Part shown: piece by piece, positions 17,476 through 25,840 of the stretch
Layout: each line of letters begins with the position of its first letter
Numbering within the stretch: position 1 is the stretch's first letter
From: Ruegeria sediminis
GTDB taxonomy: Bacteria; Pseudomonadota; Alphaproteobacteria; Rhodobacterales; Rhodobacteraceae
DNA: 64,000 nt
Reading direction: 5' to 3'
Assembly (NCBI RefSeq): GCF_005938215.1
Contig: NZ_VCPD01000005.1
Location: 186,001 to 250,000, forward strand
Program-made: the position numbers and the translations under genes
Notes under the pieces: generated by a model
Databases searched by the model: none
Seen by the model: only the letters and a program-made list of their open reading frames with translations
Told to the model about the DNA's origin: nothing

Positions 17476-18027
17476 TTATCCCGCCGACCGGGTTTCGACA
17501 CTGTCGAGCCAGTTGCGCAATTCCCGCGCGATCGGCGCCAACTGGCGCAAAATGGCCGGCTCGAACCCGTCCGCGACCCAGATTCGGGCCATCGGACCCA
17601 AGGTGGCGGCCCCATTCGCGGCTTCAGCGGCGGGCGCCTCTTTCGCCGGCGGCTGATCCAGGTCCATGTCGAACTGAGCAGAGCCAGATGCGCGTCTGTC
17701 CTTGAACGGAACCACGGTACTGCCGGCCTCCATCTCGGGCGCAGCCGAGTCCTCCAGAGGCTGTGACAGTCCCGCGACATGGGCGACGCCCTGTTCGCGC
17801 AGGATGCGCTGGACGCCCTTAATGGTCAGGCCGTCATCATGCAGAAGCCGCTTTATGCCGCCGAGCAGTTGCATGTCGCCGGGACGGTAATAGCGGCGCC
17901 CCCCGGCGCGCTTGACCGGTTTCACCTGAGAAAACCTGCTTTCCCAGAACCTCAGGACGTGGGCCTGCACCCCCAGCCAATCCGCAACTTCACTGATCGT
18001 GCGAAAAGCTTCGGGTGATTTGGTCAT
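17476..18027 (-). CDS. MerR-family transcriptional regulator
   Basis: A 183-residue protein with an N-terminal MerR winged helix-turn-helix: [22 protein letters not shown] (core [10 protein letters not shown]) and [14 protein letters not shown]. The remainder has no recognisable ligand domain and no metal-binding cysteine set, so it resembles HspR/GlnR-like one-domain regulators, and its signal is unknown. The ATG at 18027 is favoured over a TTG two codons upstream. It follows ihfA by 17 bases, and this ihfA-merR order is familiar to me from related genomes, suggesting shared transcription. Confidence 0.85.
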   Translation of the reverse strand: MTKSPEAFRTISEVADWLGVQAHVLRFWESRFSQVKPVKRAGGRRYYRPGDMQLLGGIKRLLHDDGLTIKGVQRILREQGVAHVAGLSQPLEDSAAPEMEAGSTVVPFKDRRASGSAQFDMDLDQPPAKEAPAAEAANGAATLGPMARIWVADGFEPAILRQLAPIARELRNWLDSVETRSAG

Positions 18028-18044
18028 GTCCAATGGGCCCTGAC

Positions 18045-18347
18045 TTACTTGCGGTTTCCGGCAGCGACGCGATCCTTCATCAGATGCGACGGGCGGAACG
18101 TCAGTACGCGGCGGGGCTGGATCGGAACTTCTTCGCCGGTCTTGGGGTTTCGGCCCACGCGGGCGGATTTGTCCCGGACGCTGAAGGTGCCGAAAGACGA
18201 GATTTTCACCTGTTCGCCCCGCACCAGCGCGTCCGACATATGGTTCAGAACGCTTTCGACAAGCTGTGCGCTTTCGTTGCGGGAAAGACCGACCTCGCGG
18301 AAGACGGCCTCGCTCAGATCCATGCGTGTGAGTGTCTTGTCGCCCAT
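18045..18347 (-). CDS. ihfA: Integration host factor subunit alpha
   Basis: This 100-residue HU/IHF-family DNA-bending protein has the beta-arm region [26 protein letters not shown] (core [10 protein letters not shown] and GRNPKTGE). The alpha-subunit pattern begins [20 protein letters not shown]. With IhfB it bends DNA at specific sites in recombination, replication and transcription. A very good promoter sits just upstream (18371-18400), giving a leader of about 17 bases. Confidence 0.95.
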   Translation of the reverse strand: MGDKTLTRMDLSEAVFREVGLSRNESAQLVESVLNHMSDALVRGEQVKISSFGTFSVRDKSARVGRNPKTGEEVPIQPRRVLTFRPSHLMKDRVAAGNRK

Positions 18348-18370
18348 TCTTTTCCCCCTGTTGCTGTCAA

Positions 18371-18400
18371 AGCATAGGGGTAGGGGAAATTCCCTGTCAA
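18371..18400 (-). promoter_or_regulatory. Sigma-70 promoter of ihfA
   Basis: Read on the minus strand, a perfect TTGACA -35 box (18395-18400) is followed after 18 bases by TATGCT (18371-18376). The predicted start of transcription is near 18364, 17 bases before the ihfA ATG. The spacer contains the odd-length palindrome GGGAATTTCCC. Confidence 0.75.
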
Positions 18401-18443
18401 TATCAATGAATTGCAGGTGGCGGCGTAAGCCGGATTGTGCCTG

Positions 18444-19415
18444 TCACCAGCGCAGGACGACCGCGCCCCATGCCAGACCACCACCGATGGCCTCGGTCAC
18501 GATCAGATCGCCTTGCTTGATCTGGCCGCGCGCCTTGCCGACGGACAGGGCCAGCGGGATCGAGGCGGCGGAGGTGTTGCCGTGATCCTGCACCGTCACC
18601 ACAACGTTTTTCATCGGCAGGCCCATTTTCCTGGCGGTGCCCTGAATGATGCGGATATTGGCCTGATGCGGCACGATCCAGTCCACGTCGTCACAACTCA
18701 AGCCAGCTTTTTCCAACGCGGTTTCAGCGGTCGCCGCCAGTTTGTCCACGGCGTGGCGGAATACCTGGTTGCCCTGCATCCGCAGGTATCCGGTGCTTTG
18801 GGTGGAAACACCGCCGTCCACATAGAGAAGATCCTTGTACCGCCCGTCGGAGTTGAGGTCGGTGGACAGGATGCCCCGGTCCTGCGCGGTCCCGGCGCCT
18901 TCCTGCCCCTCGAGGATAACGGCCCCGGCGCCGTCGCCAAACAGAACGCAGGTCGAACGGTCGGTCCAATCCATGATTCGCGAGAAGGTTTCAGCACCGA
19001 TGACCAGCACCCGCTTGGCCTGTCCCGACAGGATCAGGGCGTTGGCGTTGCTCAGGGCATAGACGAAACCGGCGCAAACGGCCTGCACGTCGAATGCAAA
19101 GCCGTTTGTCATTCCAAGACGCGCCTGCACCATGGTCGCGGCTGAGGGAAATGTCAGGTCGGCGGTCGAAGTGGCCAGGATGATGGCGTCGATGTCGGCG
19201 GCAGTCAGCCCGGCATCCTTCAGCGCCGCTTCGGCGGCATTGAAGGCGAGGTCCGAGGTGGTTTCGCCCTCGGCGGCGAAGTGGCGGCGTTCGATCCCCG
19301 ACCGTGTGCGAATCCATTCATCCGACGTGTCCAGCGTCGTTTCGAATTCCGAGTTCGGGACAACACGCTCGGGCAAATAATGTCCGACACCAACTACAAC
19401 TGCGCGGCCTGCCAT
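18444..19415 (-). CDS. fabH: Beta-ketoacyl-ACP synthase III
   Basis: FabH condenses acetyl-CoA with malonyl-ACP to start fatty-acid synthesis. In the 323-residue protein the catalytic triad is visible: Cys in VQAVCAGFVYAL (about 113), His in PHQANIRII (about 248) and Asn in DHGNTSAAS (about 278). Length and start are normal for the family. It lies 18 bases after plsX, giving the widely conserved rpmF-plsX-fabH order, which links lipid precursor supply to ribosome synthesis. Confidence 0.95.
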   Translation of the reverse strand: MAGRAVVVGVGHYLPERVVPNSEFETTLDTSDEWIRTRSGIERRHFAAEGETTSDLAFNAAEAALKDAGLTAADIDAIILATSTADLTFPSAATMVQARLGMTNGFAFDVQAVCAGFVYALSNANALILSGQAKRVLVIGAETFSRIMDWTDRSTCVLFGDGAGAVILEGQEGAGTAQDRGILSTDLNSDGRYKDLLYVDGGVSTQSTGYLRMQGNQVFRHAVDKLAATAETALEKAGLSCDDVDWIVPHQANIRIIQGTARKMGLPMKNVVVTVQDHGNTSAASIPLALSVGKARGQIKQGDLIVTEAIGGGLAWGAVVLRW

Positions 19416-19433
19416 TTGGGTACTGCCTTTTTG

Positions 19434-20534
19434 TTATCGTTCAGCTTGCGAAGCAGCATGGGCGGCATCTTGGTCAAGCTCCGACGTTGATGCAACCCGT
19501 GCCGCCAGTTTTTCGGCAAAGCCGGACTTGGCCAGGGTGAAGGCCAGCTTCAATGCGGCGGACACTCCGGTCGGGTCCGCGCCGCCGTGGGATTTGACGA
19601 CGATGCCATTCAGGCCGAGGAAGACGCCGCCGTTCACGCGGCGCGGATCGACCCGCTTTTTCAGGCGCTGCAACGAGGTGATCGCCAGAATCGATGCCAG
19701 GCGAGAGAGCGGGGAGTATCTGAATGCCTCGCGCAGAAGGTCGCGGATCATGTTGGCCGTGCCTTCGCCCGTCTTGATCGCCACGTTGCCGGTGAACCCG
19801 TCGGTGACGACCACGTCGGCCTTGGTGCCGGGAATGTCGCTGCCCTCGACGAAACCGACGAAGTCGAACTTGCCCTGCTCCGCGAAATCGGAAATCAGGG
19901 CATGCGCTTCTTTCAGTTCGGCGCGGCCCTTGTGTTCCTCGGTGCCGACGTTCAGCAGGCCGATGCGCGGACGGACAAGGCCAAGGCCGTTGCGGGCATA
20001 GGATGCGCCCATCAGCGCGAATTGCAGAAGATCCTTGGCGTCGGCGCGCACGTCGGCGCCCACGTCCAGCATGACGTTGAAGCCCTGCGGGTTGAGCGAT
20101 GGCCAGAGAATCGCGATTGCAGGACGGTTCACGCCCGGCAGTTTGCGCAACCGCATCATCGACAGGGCCATCAGCGCGCCGGTGTTGCCGCAAGAGACGG
20201 CGCCATGCGCCTCGCCGTCGCGCACCGAGTCGAGCGCGGACCACATCGAGGTCTGCTTGCCGCTGCGGACCACCTGGCTCGGCTTGTCCTCCATCGTGAC
20301 GACGTCGGGGCAATCACGAAAAGCGACGCGCCCATCCAGGACGCGCCGTTTCGATACCAGTTTGCGCAGCTGTTCCTCGGGGCCGTGAAGGATGAACCCG
20401 ATATCCGGGTTCTTCTTGGCCGATTTCGAAATGCCTGCCACAACGACCGATGGACCCGCGTCCCCGCCCATGGCGTCAACCGAGATGATGATCTGTCCGG
20501 CCGGTCCGCCGGTTTGATCGGGTTGAGCCGTCAT
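19434..20534 (-). CDS. plsX: Phosphate acyltransferase PlsX
   Basis: PlsX converts acyl-ACP to acyl-phosphate, the acyl donor for PlsY in phosphatidic-acid synthesis. The 366-residue protein opens with ISVDAMGGDAGPS, the family signature, and contains VSCGNTGALMA and NPQGFNVMLDVGADV. The N-terminal 13 residues before the signature are variable but carry the only ATG. It sits between rpmF (24 bases upstream) and fabH (18 bases downstream). Confidence 0.95.
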   Translation of the reverse strand: MTAQPDQTGGPAGQIIISVDAMGGDAGPSVVVAGISKSAKKNPDIGFILHGPEEQLRKLVSKRRVLDGRVAFRDCPDVVTMEDKPSQVVRSGKQTSMWSALDSVRDGEAHGAVSCGNTGALMALSMMRLRKLPGVNRPAIAILWPSLNPQGFNVMLDVGADVRADAKDLLQFALMGASYARNGLGLVRPRIGLLNVGTEEHKGRAELKEAHALISDFAEQGKFDFVGFVEGSDIPGTKADVVVTDGFTGNVAIKTGEGTANMIRDLLREAFRYSPLSRLASILAITSLQRLKKRVDPRRVNGGVFLGLNGIVVKSHGGADPTGVSAALKLAFTLAKSGFAEKLAARVASTSELDQDAAHAASQAER

Positions 20535-20558
20535 GCCGTGGCCTGCACTCGAAAGGGC

Positions 20559-20765
20559 TTAGGCCGCGTCTTCGTCCAGGTCGATTTCGTCGGCCTGAGC
20601 AACGACTTCGCGGTCGTCGTAATGGCCGCAGGAGGCGCACACGTGGTGCGGCCGCTTCAGCTCGCCGCAGTTCGGGCACTCGTTCGGGTTGGCAGCAACC
20701 AGAGCGTCGTGCGCGCGGCGGTTGTTGCGGCGCGACTTGGAAACTTTGTTCTGTTGGACAGCCAT
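20559..20765 (-). CDS. rpmF: Ribosomal protein L32
   Basis: The 68-residue L32 protein of the 50S subunit has the basic start [17 protein letters not shown] and a zinc ribbon with two cysteine pairs, CPNC and CASC. It therefore belongs to the zinc-containing form rather than the cysteine-less alternative. It heads the rpmF-plsX-fabH operon. Confidence 0.97.
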   Translation of the reverse strand: MAVQQNKVSKSRRNNRRAHDALVAANPNECPNCGELKRPHHVCASCGHYDDREVVAQADEIDLDEDAA

Positions 20766-20899
20766 TGTCTCAACCTTTGTCTGACTGGGGCCAGCGGATC
20801 AGTCCGCCGACCGGGTTTCATTCTTCGTTTTCTCCAGGCGTGACGCGCGTTTAGGGCACGGCCCCAGCAATGTCCAACCCAAAATCCGATGAGCGCGCG

Positions 20900-20927
20900 A
20901 AAATACTGCGATTCTCGCCATGTTCAA
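20900..20927 (-). promoter_or_regulatory. Candidate promoter of the rpmF operon
   Basis: On the minus strand TTGAAC (20922-20927) and TATTTT (20900-20905) are separated by 16 bases. This is the best box pair in the gap between the DUF177 gene and rpmF, and it predicts a leader of about 130 bases. Readthrough from the DUF177 gene is the alternative. Confidence 0.35.
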
Positions 20928-20971
20928 GCGGTTTTTCTGACGGCCTGCTATGACAGGTCTTGGGGCGGCTG

Positions 20972-21508
20972 TCACTCGCCTTTTTTCAAACTGTCGCGCA
21001 ATCCAGCCAACCCTGCAAAGGGCTTTGCATCGTCATCCGTCATGGCCGGTTTGCCCGGCTCGGTATGGACGGTTGCGCCCAGCCCGGCACCTTCCTTGCG
21101 GGGGTATTGGGGCAGGGCCAGCGACAGGGCCTCGGCCATGACGGCGCCCGGATCGATCTCGGACCCCAGTGCTTCGGCTTCGTCGTCATCGGGCATCTCG
21201 GCCTCGTCGCCTTCCGGGTCCTTCCAGTCGGCCAGATAGATGCGGCGCACCTCGGTCTCGATCCGCGTCGTGACCGGGTCCAGCGTGACGACGCACGGCT
21301 GCACGACCGTCGCTCCCAGCTTGCCGGTCAGAACCCAGTCGCGTTTGCCCTGGGCGCGGATCTCTCCCGAGAAGCTCAGTTTGCGCAGACCCAGGAGGCC
21401 AAGCTCCTGTTTCAGCCTCTCGAGAGCGTCGGCGTCGGGCCGGAGCGCGAAGGGCGTGGGCGCGTTTTGCGGCAGGTCGGCCACCCGCAGGGCGGTTTGG
21501 TCGGTCAT
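20972..21508 (-). CDS. DUF177 (YceD-family) protein
   Basis: A 178-residue protein of the YceD/DUF177 family, which commonly precedes rpmF and is linked to 23S rRNA accumulation. It has the mid region VVQPCVVTLDPVTTRIETEV (core QPCVVTLDPV) and an acidic stretch DPEGDEAEMPDDDEAE. The start MTDQTALRVADL is preceded by a good ribosome site; the longer frame upstream runs into the divergent bamE promoter. The gap of 206 bases to rpmF includes a candidate promoter, so co-transcription is uncertain. Confidence 0.85.
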   Translation of the reverse strand: MTDQTALRVADLPQNAPTPFALRPDADALERLKQELGLLGLRKLSFSGEIRAQGKRDWVLTGKLGATVVQPCVVTLDPVTTRIETEVRRIYLADWKDPEGDEAEMPDDDEAEALGSEIDPGAVMAEALSLALPQYPRKEGAGLGATVHTEPGKPAMTDDDAKPFAGLAGLRDSLKKGE

Positions 21509-21591
21509 CAGGGGTCTTTCCTGTGTTGAACCAGAACGTCGGTTTCGGTAATCGGATAGAAGCCGCATGGCGCCATGGCAAGAGGGTTGCA

Positions 21592-22059
21592 ATGTTGATG
21601 TTTGACAAGATGCTAAAACCGGCGGTCAGGACCGTTGCCTTCTGCGTCTGCCTGGGGGCCGCGGCCGGCTGTACCGCGATCTACAAGAATCACGGTTACG
21701 TGCCGAGCCCGCATGAGTTGGCGGAACTGAAGGTTGGGGTGGATACCCGCGACAGCGTGATCGAAGCCGTAGGCGCGCCCAGTTCTTCGGGGGTACTCAA
21801 GGATTCGGGGTATTACTACGTGGCCTCGAGGTTCCGCCATTACGGCGCCAAAGAGCCCGAGGTCGTGTCGCGCGAACTGGTCGCGATCAGCTTTGACCAG
21901 CGCGGCGTGGTGCGAAACATCGAACGTTACGGGCTGGAACACGGGATCGTCGTCCCGCTGGAGCGCCGGGTGACGAGTTCGAGCGTCGAGAACAAGACGT
22001 TCATCCGTCAGCTCATCGGCAACATCGGCACGTTCAACCCCAACACCGTCACGAATTGA
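21592..22059 (+). CDS. bamE: Outer membrane assembly lipoprotein BamE (SmpA/OmlA)
   Basis: A 155-residue lipoprotein with lipobox LGAAAGC, Cys at residue 27. The SmpA/OmlA fold follows, with the motif GVDTRDSVIEAVGAPSSSG (core RDSVIEAVGAPS) and GYYYVASRF. BamE stabilises the BamA-BamD complex that inserts beta-barrel proteins into the outer membrane. AGAGGG lies 5 bases before the ATG at 21592; a second ATG two codons later is also possible. It is transcribed divergently from DUF177 and precedes olsB. Confidence 0.9.
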   Translation: MLMFDKMLKPAVRTVAFCVCLGAAAGCTAIYKNHGYVPSPHELAELKVGVDTRDSVIEAVGAPSSSGVLKDSGYYYVASRFRHYGAKEPEVVSRELVAISFDQRGVVRNIERYGLEHGIVVPLERRVTSSSVENKTFIRQLIGNIGTFNPNTVTN

Positions 22060-22154
22060 TCTGGGCCGCTGGCTTGCCGCGTCACCCAGGCGTCACATCT
22101 TTTGTGGTAGTTGGGGCTGGAACGGCGCAGGAGCCAACTGCGGAGGACCGGGGC

Positions 22155-22895
22155 GTGACAGGATCAGTTCTTTTGAACAAGGGGCGCTATCGCGCCCGGC
22201 TGGCGCGGACGGATCAGGACGTGCAAGCGGCTCAGGTCCTGCGGACGGTGACGTTCGGCACAACCGGCATCGACCACGACCGGTTTGACGGGATCTGCTC
22301 GCATGTGCTGATCGAAGACATGCGGACCGACGGCCAGGTTGTGTGCTGTTTCCGGATGCTGACCATGGCGGGCGGCAGCGACATCCAGCGCAGCTATTCG
22401 GCGCAGTATTATGACCTGTCGGCTCTTGAGGGGTTTGGGGGGCCGATGGTCGAGATGGGCCGCTTCTGCGTCCATCCCGACCGGAGCGATCCCGACATCC
22501 TGCGCATCGCCTGGGGGGCGATGACGGCCTTTGTCGACCGGAACGGAATCGAGATGCTGTTCGGCTGTTCGTCCTTTGCTGGCACCGAAACCGAGCAGTA
22601 CCTGGATGCCTTCGCCATGCTGAAACAGCGGCACCTGGCGCCGAAACGCTGGTTGCCGCGGGTCAAGGCGCCCGATGTCTTCCGTTTTGCCGCCCGCCTG
22701 CGCCGGAGGCCGGACGCGAAAAAGGCGATGCTGCGCATGCCGCCGTTGTTGAAGACCTACCTGCTGATGGGGGGCTGGGTCAGCGATCATGCGGTGGTGG
22801 ACCGGCACTTGAACACGCTGCATGTCTTCACCGGGCTCGAGATCGGGTCGATACCGCCGGCGCGCAAACGCCTGCTGCGCTCGGTCGCCGGGTGA
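22155..22895 (+). CDS. olsB: Ornithine lipid synthesis acyltransferase OlsB-like
   Basis: A 246-residue GNAT-related N-acyltransferase of the hemolysin-like/OlsB group, which adds a 3-hydroxy fatty acid from ACP to ornithine, the first step of phosphate-free ornithine lipid synthesis. Family landmarks are VLRTVTFGTTGIDHDRFDGICSHVLIED (core DRFDGICSH), MVEMGRFCVHPDRSDPDILR (core EMGRFCVHP) and FGCSSFAGTE. The start is taken as the GTG at 22155, with GGAGG 7 bases upstream. The second-step enzyme OlsA is not adjacent: the next gene is an ABC-F ATPase. Confidence 0.85.
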   Translation: MTGSVLLNKGRYRARLARTDQDVQAAQVLRTVTFGTTGIDHDRFDGICSHVLIEDMRTDGQVVCCFRMLTMAGGSDIQRSYSAQYYDLSALEGFGGPMVEMGRFCVHPDRSDPDILRIAWGAMTAFVDRNGIEMLFGCSSFAGTETEQYLDAFAMLKQRHLAPKRWLPRVKAPDVFRFAARLRRRPDAKKAMLRMPPLLKTYLLMGGWVSDHAVVDRHLNTLHVFTGLEIGSIPPARKRLLRSVAG

Positions 22896-22963
22896 TCCGG
22901 GTTTTTTCAAAAAGCTGAAACAGGGGCGTTGACGCGCCGATTGCGCCGTCTTAGCTGGCGTTC

Positions 22964-24772
22964 ATGGCGAGAATTCCTCTTTTGCAGATGTCCGGCATTT
23001 CACTGACCTTTGGCGGTGAGCCGGTGTTTTCCGATCTGGACCTGGTGGTACAGCCCGGCGACCGCGTTGCGCTGGTGGGCCGCAACGGTTCGGGCAAGTC
23101 CACCCTGATGAAGGTAATGGCCGGGCTGGTCGAGCCGGATTCGGGCGATATCGTGATCCCGCCGGGCAAATCGGTTGGCTACATGGAGCAAGATCCGGTC
23201 ATGGCAGGCTTCGCCACGCTGGGGGACTATGCCGCCAGCGGGCTGGAACCGGGCGAGCTTTACAAGGTCGAGCGCGCCGGCGAAGGGTTGAAATTCGACC
23301 CCTCGCGGCCGGTCGAGACGGCATCGGGCGGTGAGCGGCGTCGCGCTGCGCTGGCCAAGCTGATGGCCGAGGCGCCCGACCTGATGCTGCTGGACGAGCC
23401 GACGAACCATCTGGATATCGAGGCTATCGGCTGGCTGGAGAGCGAACTGGCGGCGACCCGCGCCGCGTTCGTCCTGATCTCGCACGACCGGGCCTTTCTG
23501 CGGGCGCTGACGCGGGCGACGTTGTGGATCGATCGCGGCGCCGTGCGGCGGCAGGAGAAGGGGTTCGAGGCGTTCGAGACCTGGCGCGATCAGGTCTGGG
23601 AGGAAGAGGACACGGCCCGGCACAAGCTTGACCGCCTGATCAAGTCCGAATCCCGCTGGGCGGTCGAGGGCATCAGCGCCCGACGCAAGCGCAACCAGGG
23701 ACGGGTGCGGGCGCTGCAGGCGCTGCGGAGCGAACGCGCGGCGCAGATCAAACGGCAAGGTTCTGCCGCCATGTCATTGGAAAGTGGACAAAAATCCGGC
23801 CGCAAGGTGATCGAGGCCGAGGGTTTGGCCAAGCGGTTCGGCGGCAAGCAGATTGTCCGGAATTTCGATCTGCTCGTGCTGCGCGGCGACCGCGTGGCTT
23901 TCGTGGGGCCCAACGGCGTCGGCAAGACGACGCTTTTGAAGATGCTGCTGGGCGAGGAGGCGCCGGACGAGGGGACGGTGCGGCTGGGCACCAACCTGGA
24001 AACCGCCGTTTTCGACCAGGCCCGTGCGCAGCTTGATCCCGAGTTGAGCCTCTGGGACAGCCTGACAGGCGACCCGGCGATGCGGGTGTCGGGCAAGGCA
24101 GATCAGGTGATGGTGCGTGGCCAGCCGAAGCATGTGGTGGGCTATCTCAAGGAGTTCCTGTTCGACGAGCGACAGGCAAGAGCGCCAGTTAAGTCATTGT
24201 CAGGAGGGGAAAAAGCGCGATTGCTGTTGGCCCGGTTGATGGCGAAGCCGTCGAATCTGCTGGTGCTGGACGAGCCGACGAACGATCTGGACGTCGAGAC
24301 GCTCGACCTGCTGCAGGAGTTGCTGGACGACTATGACGGCACCGTGCTGCTGGTCAGTCACGACCGCGACTTCCTGGACAGGGTTGCGACGACCACCATC
24401 GCGATGGAAGGCAATGGCCGCGCCACGGTCTATGCCGGAGGTTGGTCGGACTATGTCGCGCAGCGTGGTGAGATTTCCGAAAAACAGGAAGATAAATCAA
24501 AGACTTTCAAGCCGAAGGTGAAGCAAGAGAGCAGGGCGAAAGCCGGGCTGTCATTCTCCGAGAAGCACCGGCTCGAGAAGCTGCCCGCCGAGATCGAACG
24601 GCTGGAGGCGGAGATCGCCAAGCTGGAGGCGCTGATGTCGGATCCGGAGCTGTATTCCCGCGAACCGGTCAAGTTCCAGAAGGCCACCGAGGCGCTGGTC
24701 GAGCGGCAGGAGAAACTCGCCGCCGCCGAGGAGGAATGGCTGACGCTCGAGGAAAAGGCCGAGGCGGGCTGA
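22964..24772 (+). CDS. uup: ABC-F family ATPase, Uup-like
   Basis: A 602-residue soluble ABC-F protein with two ATP-binding halves and no membrane domain. The first half has Walker A GRNGSGKST (39-47) and LLDEPTNHLD; the second has GPNGVGKTT (about 313), the signature LSGGEKARLL and VLDEPTNDLD. A C-terminal coiled coil from about residue 525 (EIERLEAEIAKLEAL) identifies the Uup type, whose tail binds DNA in E. coli. ABC-F proteins act on the ribosome E site or in rescue of stalled translation. A second ABC-F gene lies at 56189-58042. Confidence 0.9.
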   Translation: MARIPLLQMSGISLTFGGEPVFSDLDLVVQPGDRVALVGRNGSGKSTLMKVMAGLVEPDSGDIVIPPGKSVGYMEQDPVMAGFATLGDYAASGLEPGELYKVERAGEGLKFDPSRPVETASGGERRRAALAKLMAEAPDLMLLDEPTNHLDIEAIGWLESELAATRAAFVLISHDRAFLRALTRATLWIDRGAVRRQEKGFEAFETWRDQVWEEEDTARHKLDRLIKSESRWAVEGISARRKRNQGRVRALQALRSERAAQIKRQGSAAMSLESGQKSGRKVIEAEGLAKRFGGKQIVRNFDLLVLRGDRVAFVGPNGVGKTTLLKMLLGEEAPDEGTVRLGTNLETAVFDQARAQLDPELSLWDSLTGDPAMRVSGKADQVMVRGQPKHVVGYLKEFLFDERQARAPVKSLSGGEKARLLLARLMAKPSNLLVLDEPTNDLDVETLDLLQELLDDYDGTVLLVSHDRDFLDRVATTTIAMEGNGRATVYAGGWSDYVAQRGEISEKQEDKSKTFKPKVKQESRAKAGLSFSEKHRLEKLPAEIERLEAEIAKLEALMSDPELYSREPVKFQKATEALVERQEKLAAAEEEWLTLEEKAEAG

Positions 24773-24835
24773 GTTTCTTCCGTTTTGTACAGGGTGCGAA
24801 CCAGTGACCTTCCGGATTGTACAACGCCGGAAAGG

Positions 24836-24864
24836 CCGGCCCGGGCCGCCATGGGCCGGGCCGG
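24836..24864. terminator. GC-rich hairpin between uup and the SDR gene
   Basis: CCGGCCCGG (24836-24844) and CCGGGCCGG (24856-24864) form a 9-bp stem between two convergent genes. It has no following T tract on either strand, so it may stop or slow transcription from both sides rather than act as a standard intrinsic terminator. Two TTGTACA copies precede it (near 24785 and 24818). Confidence 0.4.
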
Positions 24865-24871
24865 AACCGGG

Positions 24872-25627
24872 TCAGCGCATCCTGAGTGCGCCGTCGAGGC
24901 GGATGACCTCGCCGTTGAGGTAACCCATCTCGACGATGAACCCGGCCAGACGGCCGTATTCGCGCGGGTCGCCGAGGCGGGCGGGGTTCGGGACGTCGGC
25001 GGCAAGCTGCTGCTGCACCTCTTCGGGAAGGCCGGCCAGCATCGGCGTCATGAAGATGCCGGGCGCGATGGTCATCACCCGGATGCCGGTCGAAGCCAGA
25101 TCGCGCGCCATCGGCAGGGTCATGCCCACGACGCCGCCCTTCGAGGCGGAATAGGCCGCCTGGCCCTTCTGCCCGTCGAAGGCCGCGATCGAGGCGGTGT
25201 TGATGATCACGCCCCGCGCGCCGTCCGGCTCGGGCTGGTTGTTCGCCATCTCGACGGCGGCCAGGCGCGAGACGTTGAACGTGCCGACCAGGTTGATGTC
25301 GATGGTGCGCTGGAATGCGTCAAGCGGGTGGGGGCCTTCCTTGCCGACGGTCTTGATGCCATAGGCGATGCCGGCGCAGTTCACGGTCGCGGTGATTTTG
25401 CCCATCTTTTCCGTCGCATGGGCGATGGCGGCGGCCACCGAGGCCTCGTCGGTCACGTCGGTCTGGGCGAAGTGCCCGCCGATCTCGGCGGCGACCTGCG
25501 GACCGCGCTCGGCGTCGCGGTCGAGGATCGTGACCTGCGCGCCGTTCTCGGCGAAGTGGCGGGCGGTGGCCTCTCCGAGACCCGAGGCGCCACCGGTGAC
25601 GATGGCGGCTGTGGTGCTGAGTTGCAT
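24872..25627 (-). CDS. SDR-family 3-hydroxyacyl-CoA dehydrogenase-like
   Basis: A 251-residue classical short-chain dehydrogenase with the NAD-binding [10 protein letters not shown] (about 11-20), NCAG in [10 protein letters not shown], the active-site Ser region [10 protein letters not shown] and the catalytic YSASK. The pattern resembles type II 3-hydroxyacyl-CoA dehydrogenases (HSD17B10-like) of fatty-acid or branched-chain degradation. GGAG lies close before the ATG at 25627. A 14-bp inverted repeat 24 bases upstream suggests repressor control. Confidence 0.88.
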   Translation of the reverse strand: MQLSTTAAIVTGGASGLGEATARHFAENGAQVTILDRDAERGPQVAAEIGGHFAQTDVTDEASVAAAIAHATEKMGKITATVNCAGIAYGIKTVGKEGPHPLDAFQRTIDINLVGTFNVSRLAAVEMANNQPEPDGARGVIINTASIAAFDGQKGQAAYSASKGGVVGMTLPMARDLASTGIRVMTIAPGIFMTPMLAGLPEEVQQQLAADVPNPARLGDPREYGRLAGFIVEMGYLNGEVIRLDGALRMR

Positions 25628-25650
25628 TGCGGGCTCCTCTCCCCCTGATA

Positions 25651-25664
25651 TGAACGTGTGTTCA
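25651..25664. promoter_or_regulatory. Inverted repeat upstream of the SDR gene, candidate operator
   Basis: TGAACGTGTGTTCA consists of TGAAC and its complement GTTCA around four bases. It lies 24 bases before the SDR start, where a repressor would block the promoter. The shape is typical of TetR/FadR-type acyl-CoA-responsive sites, but no such regulator is encoded in this window. Confidence 0.45.
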
Positions 25665-25840
25665 GATAATGGATGAGGGGGGTGGGAGTCTAGGGGTGGC
25701 TTGCCGTTACGTTGTGTTGCAACCGGCGTGGAGAGGTGAGCGCGGTTTTTGGGACCATCGACATCCCTCCGCCCGAAGCGGAAAATCACATTGGCACAAG
25801 CGACAACACCGCCGCCCAGCCCAATCGTTTTTGACCGCAG

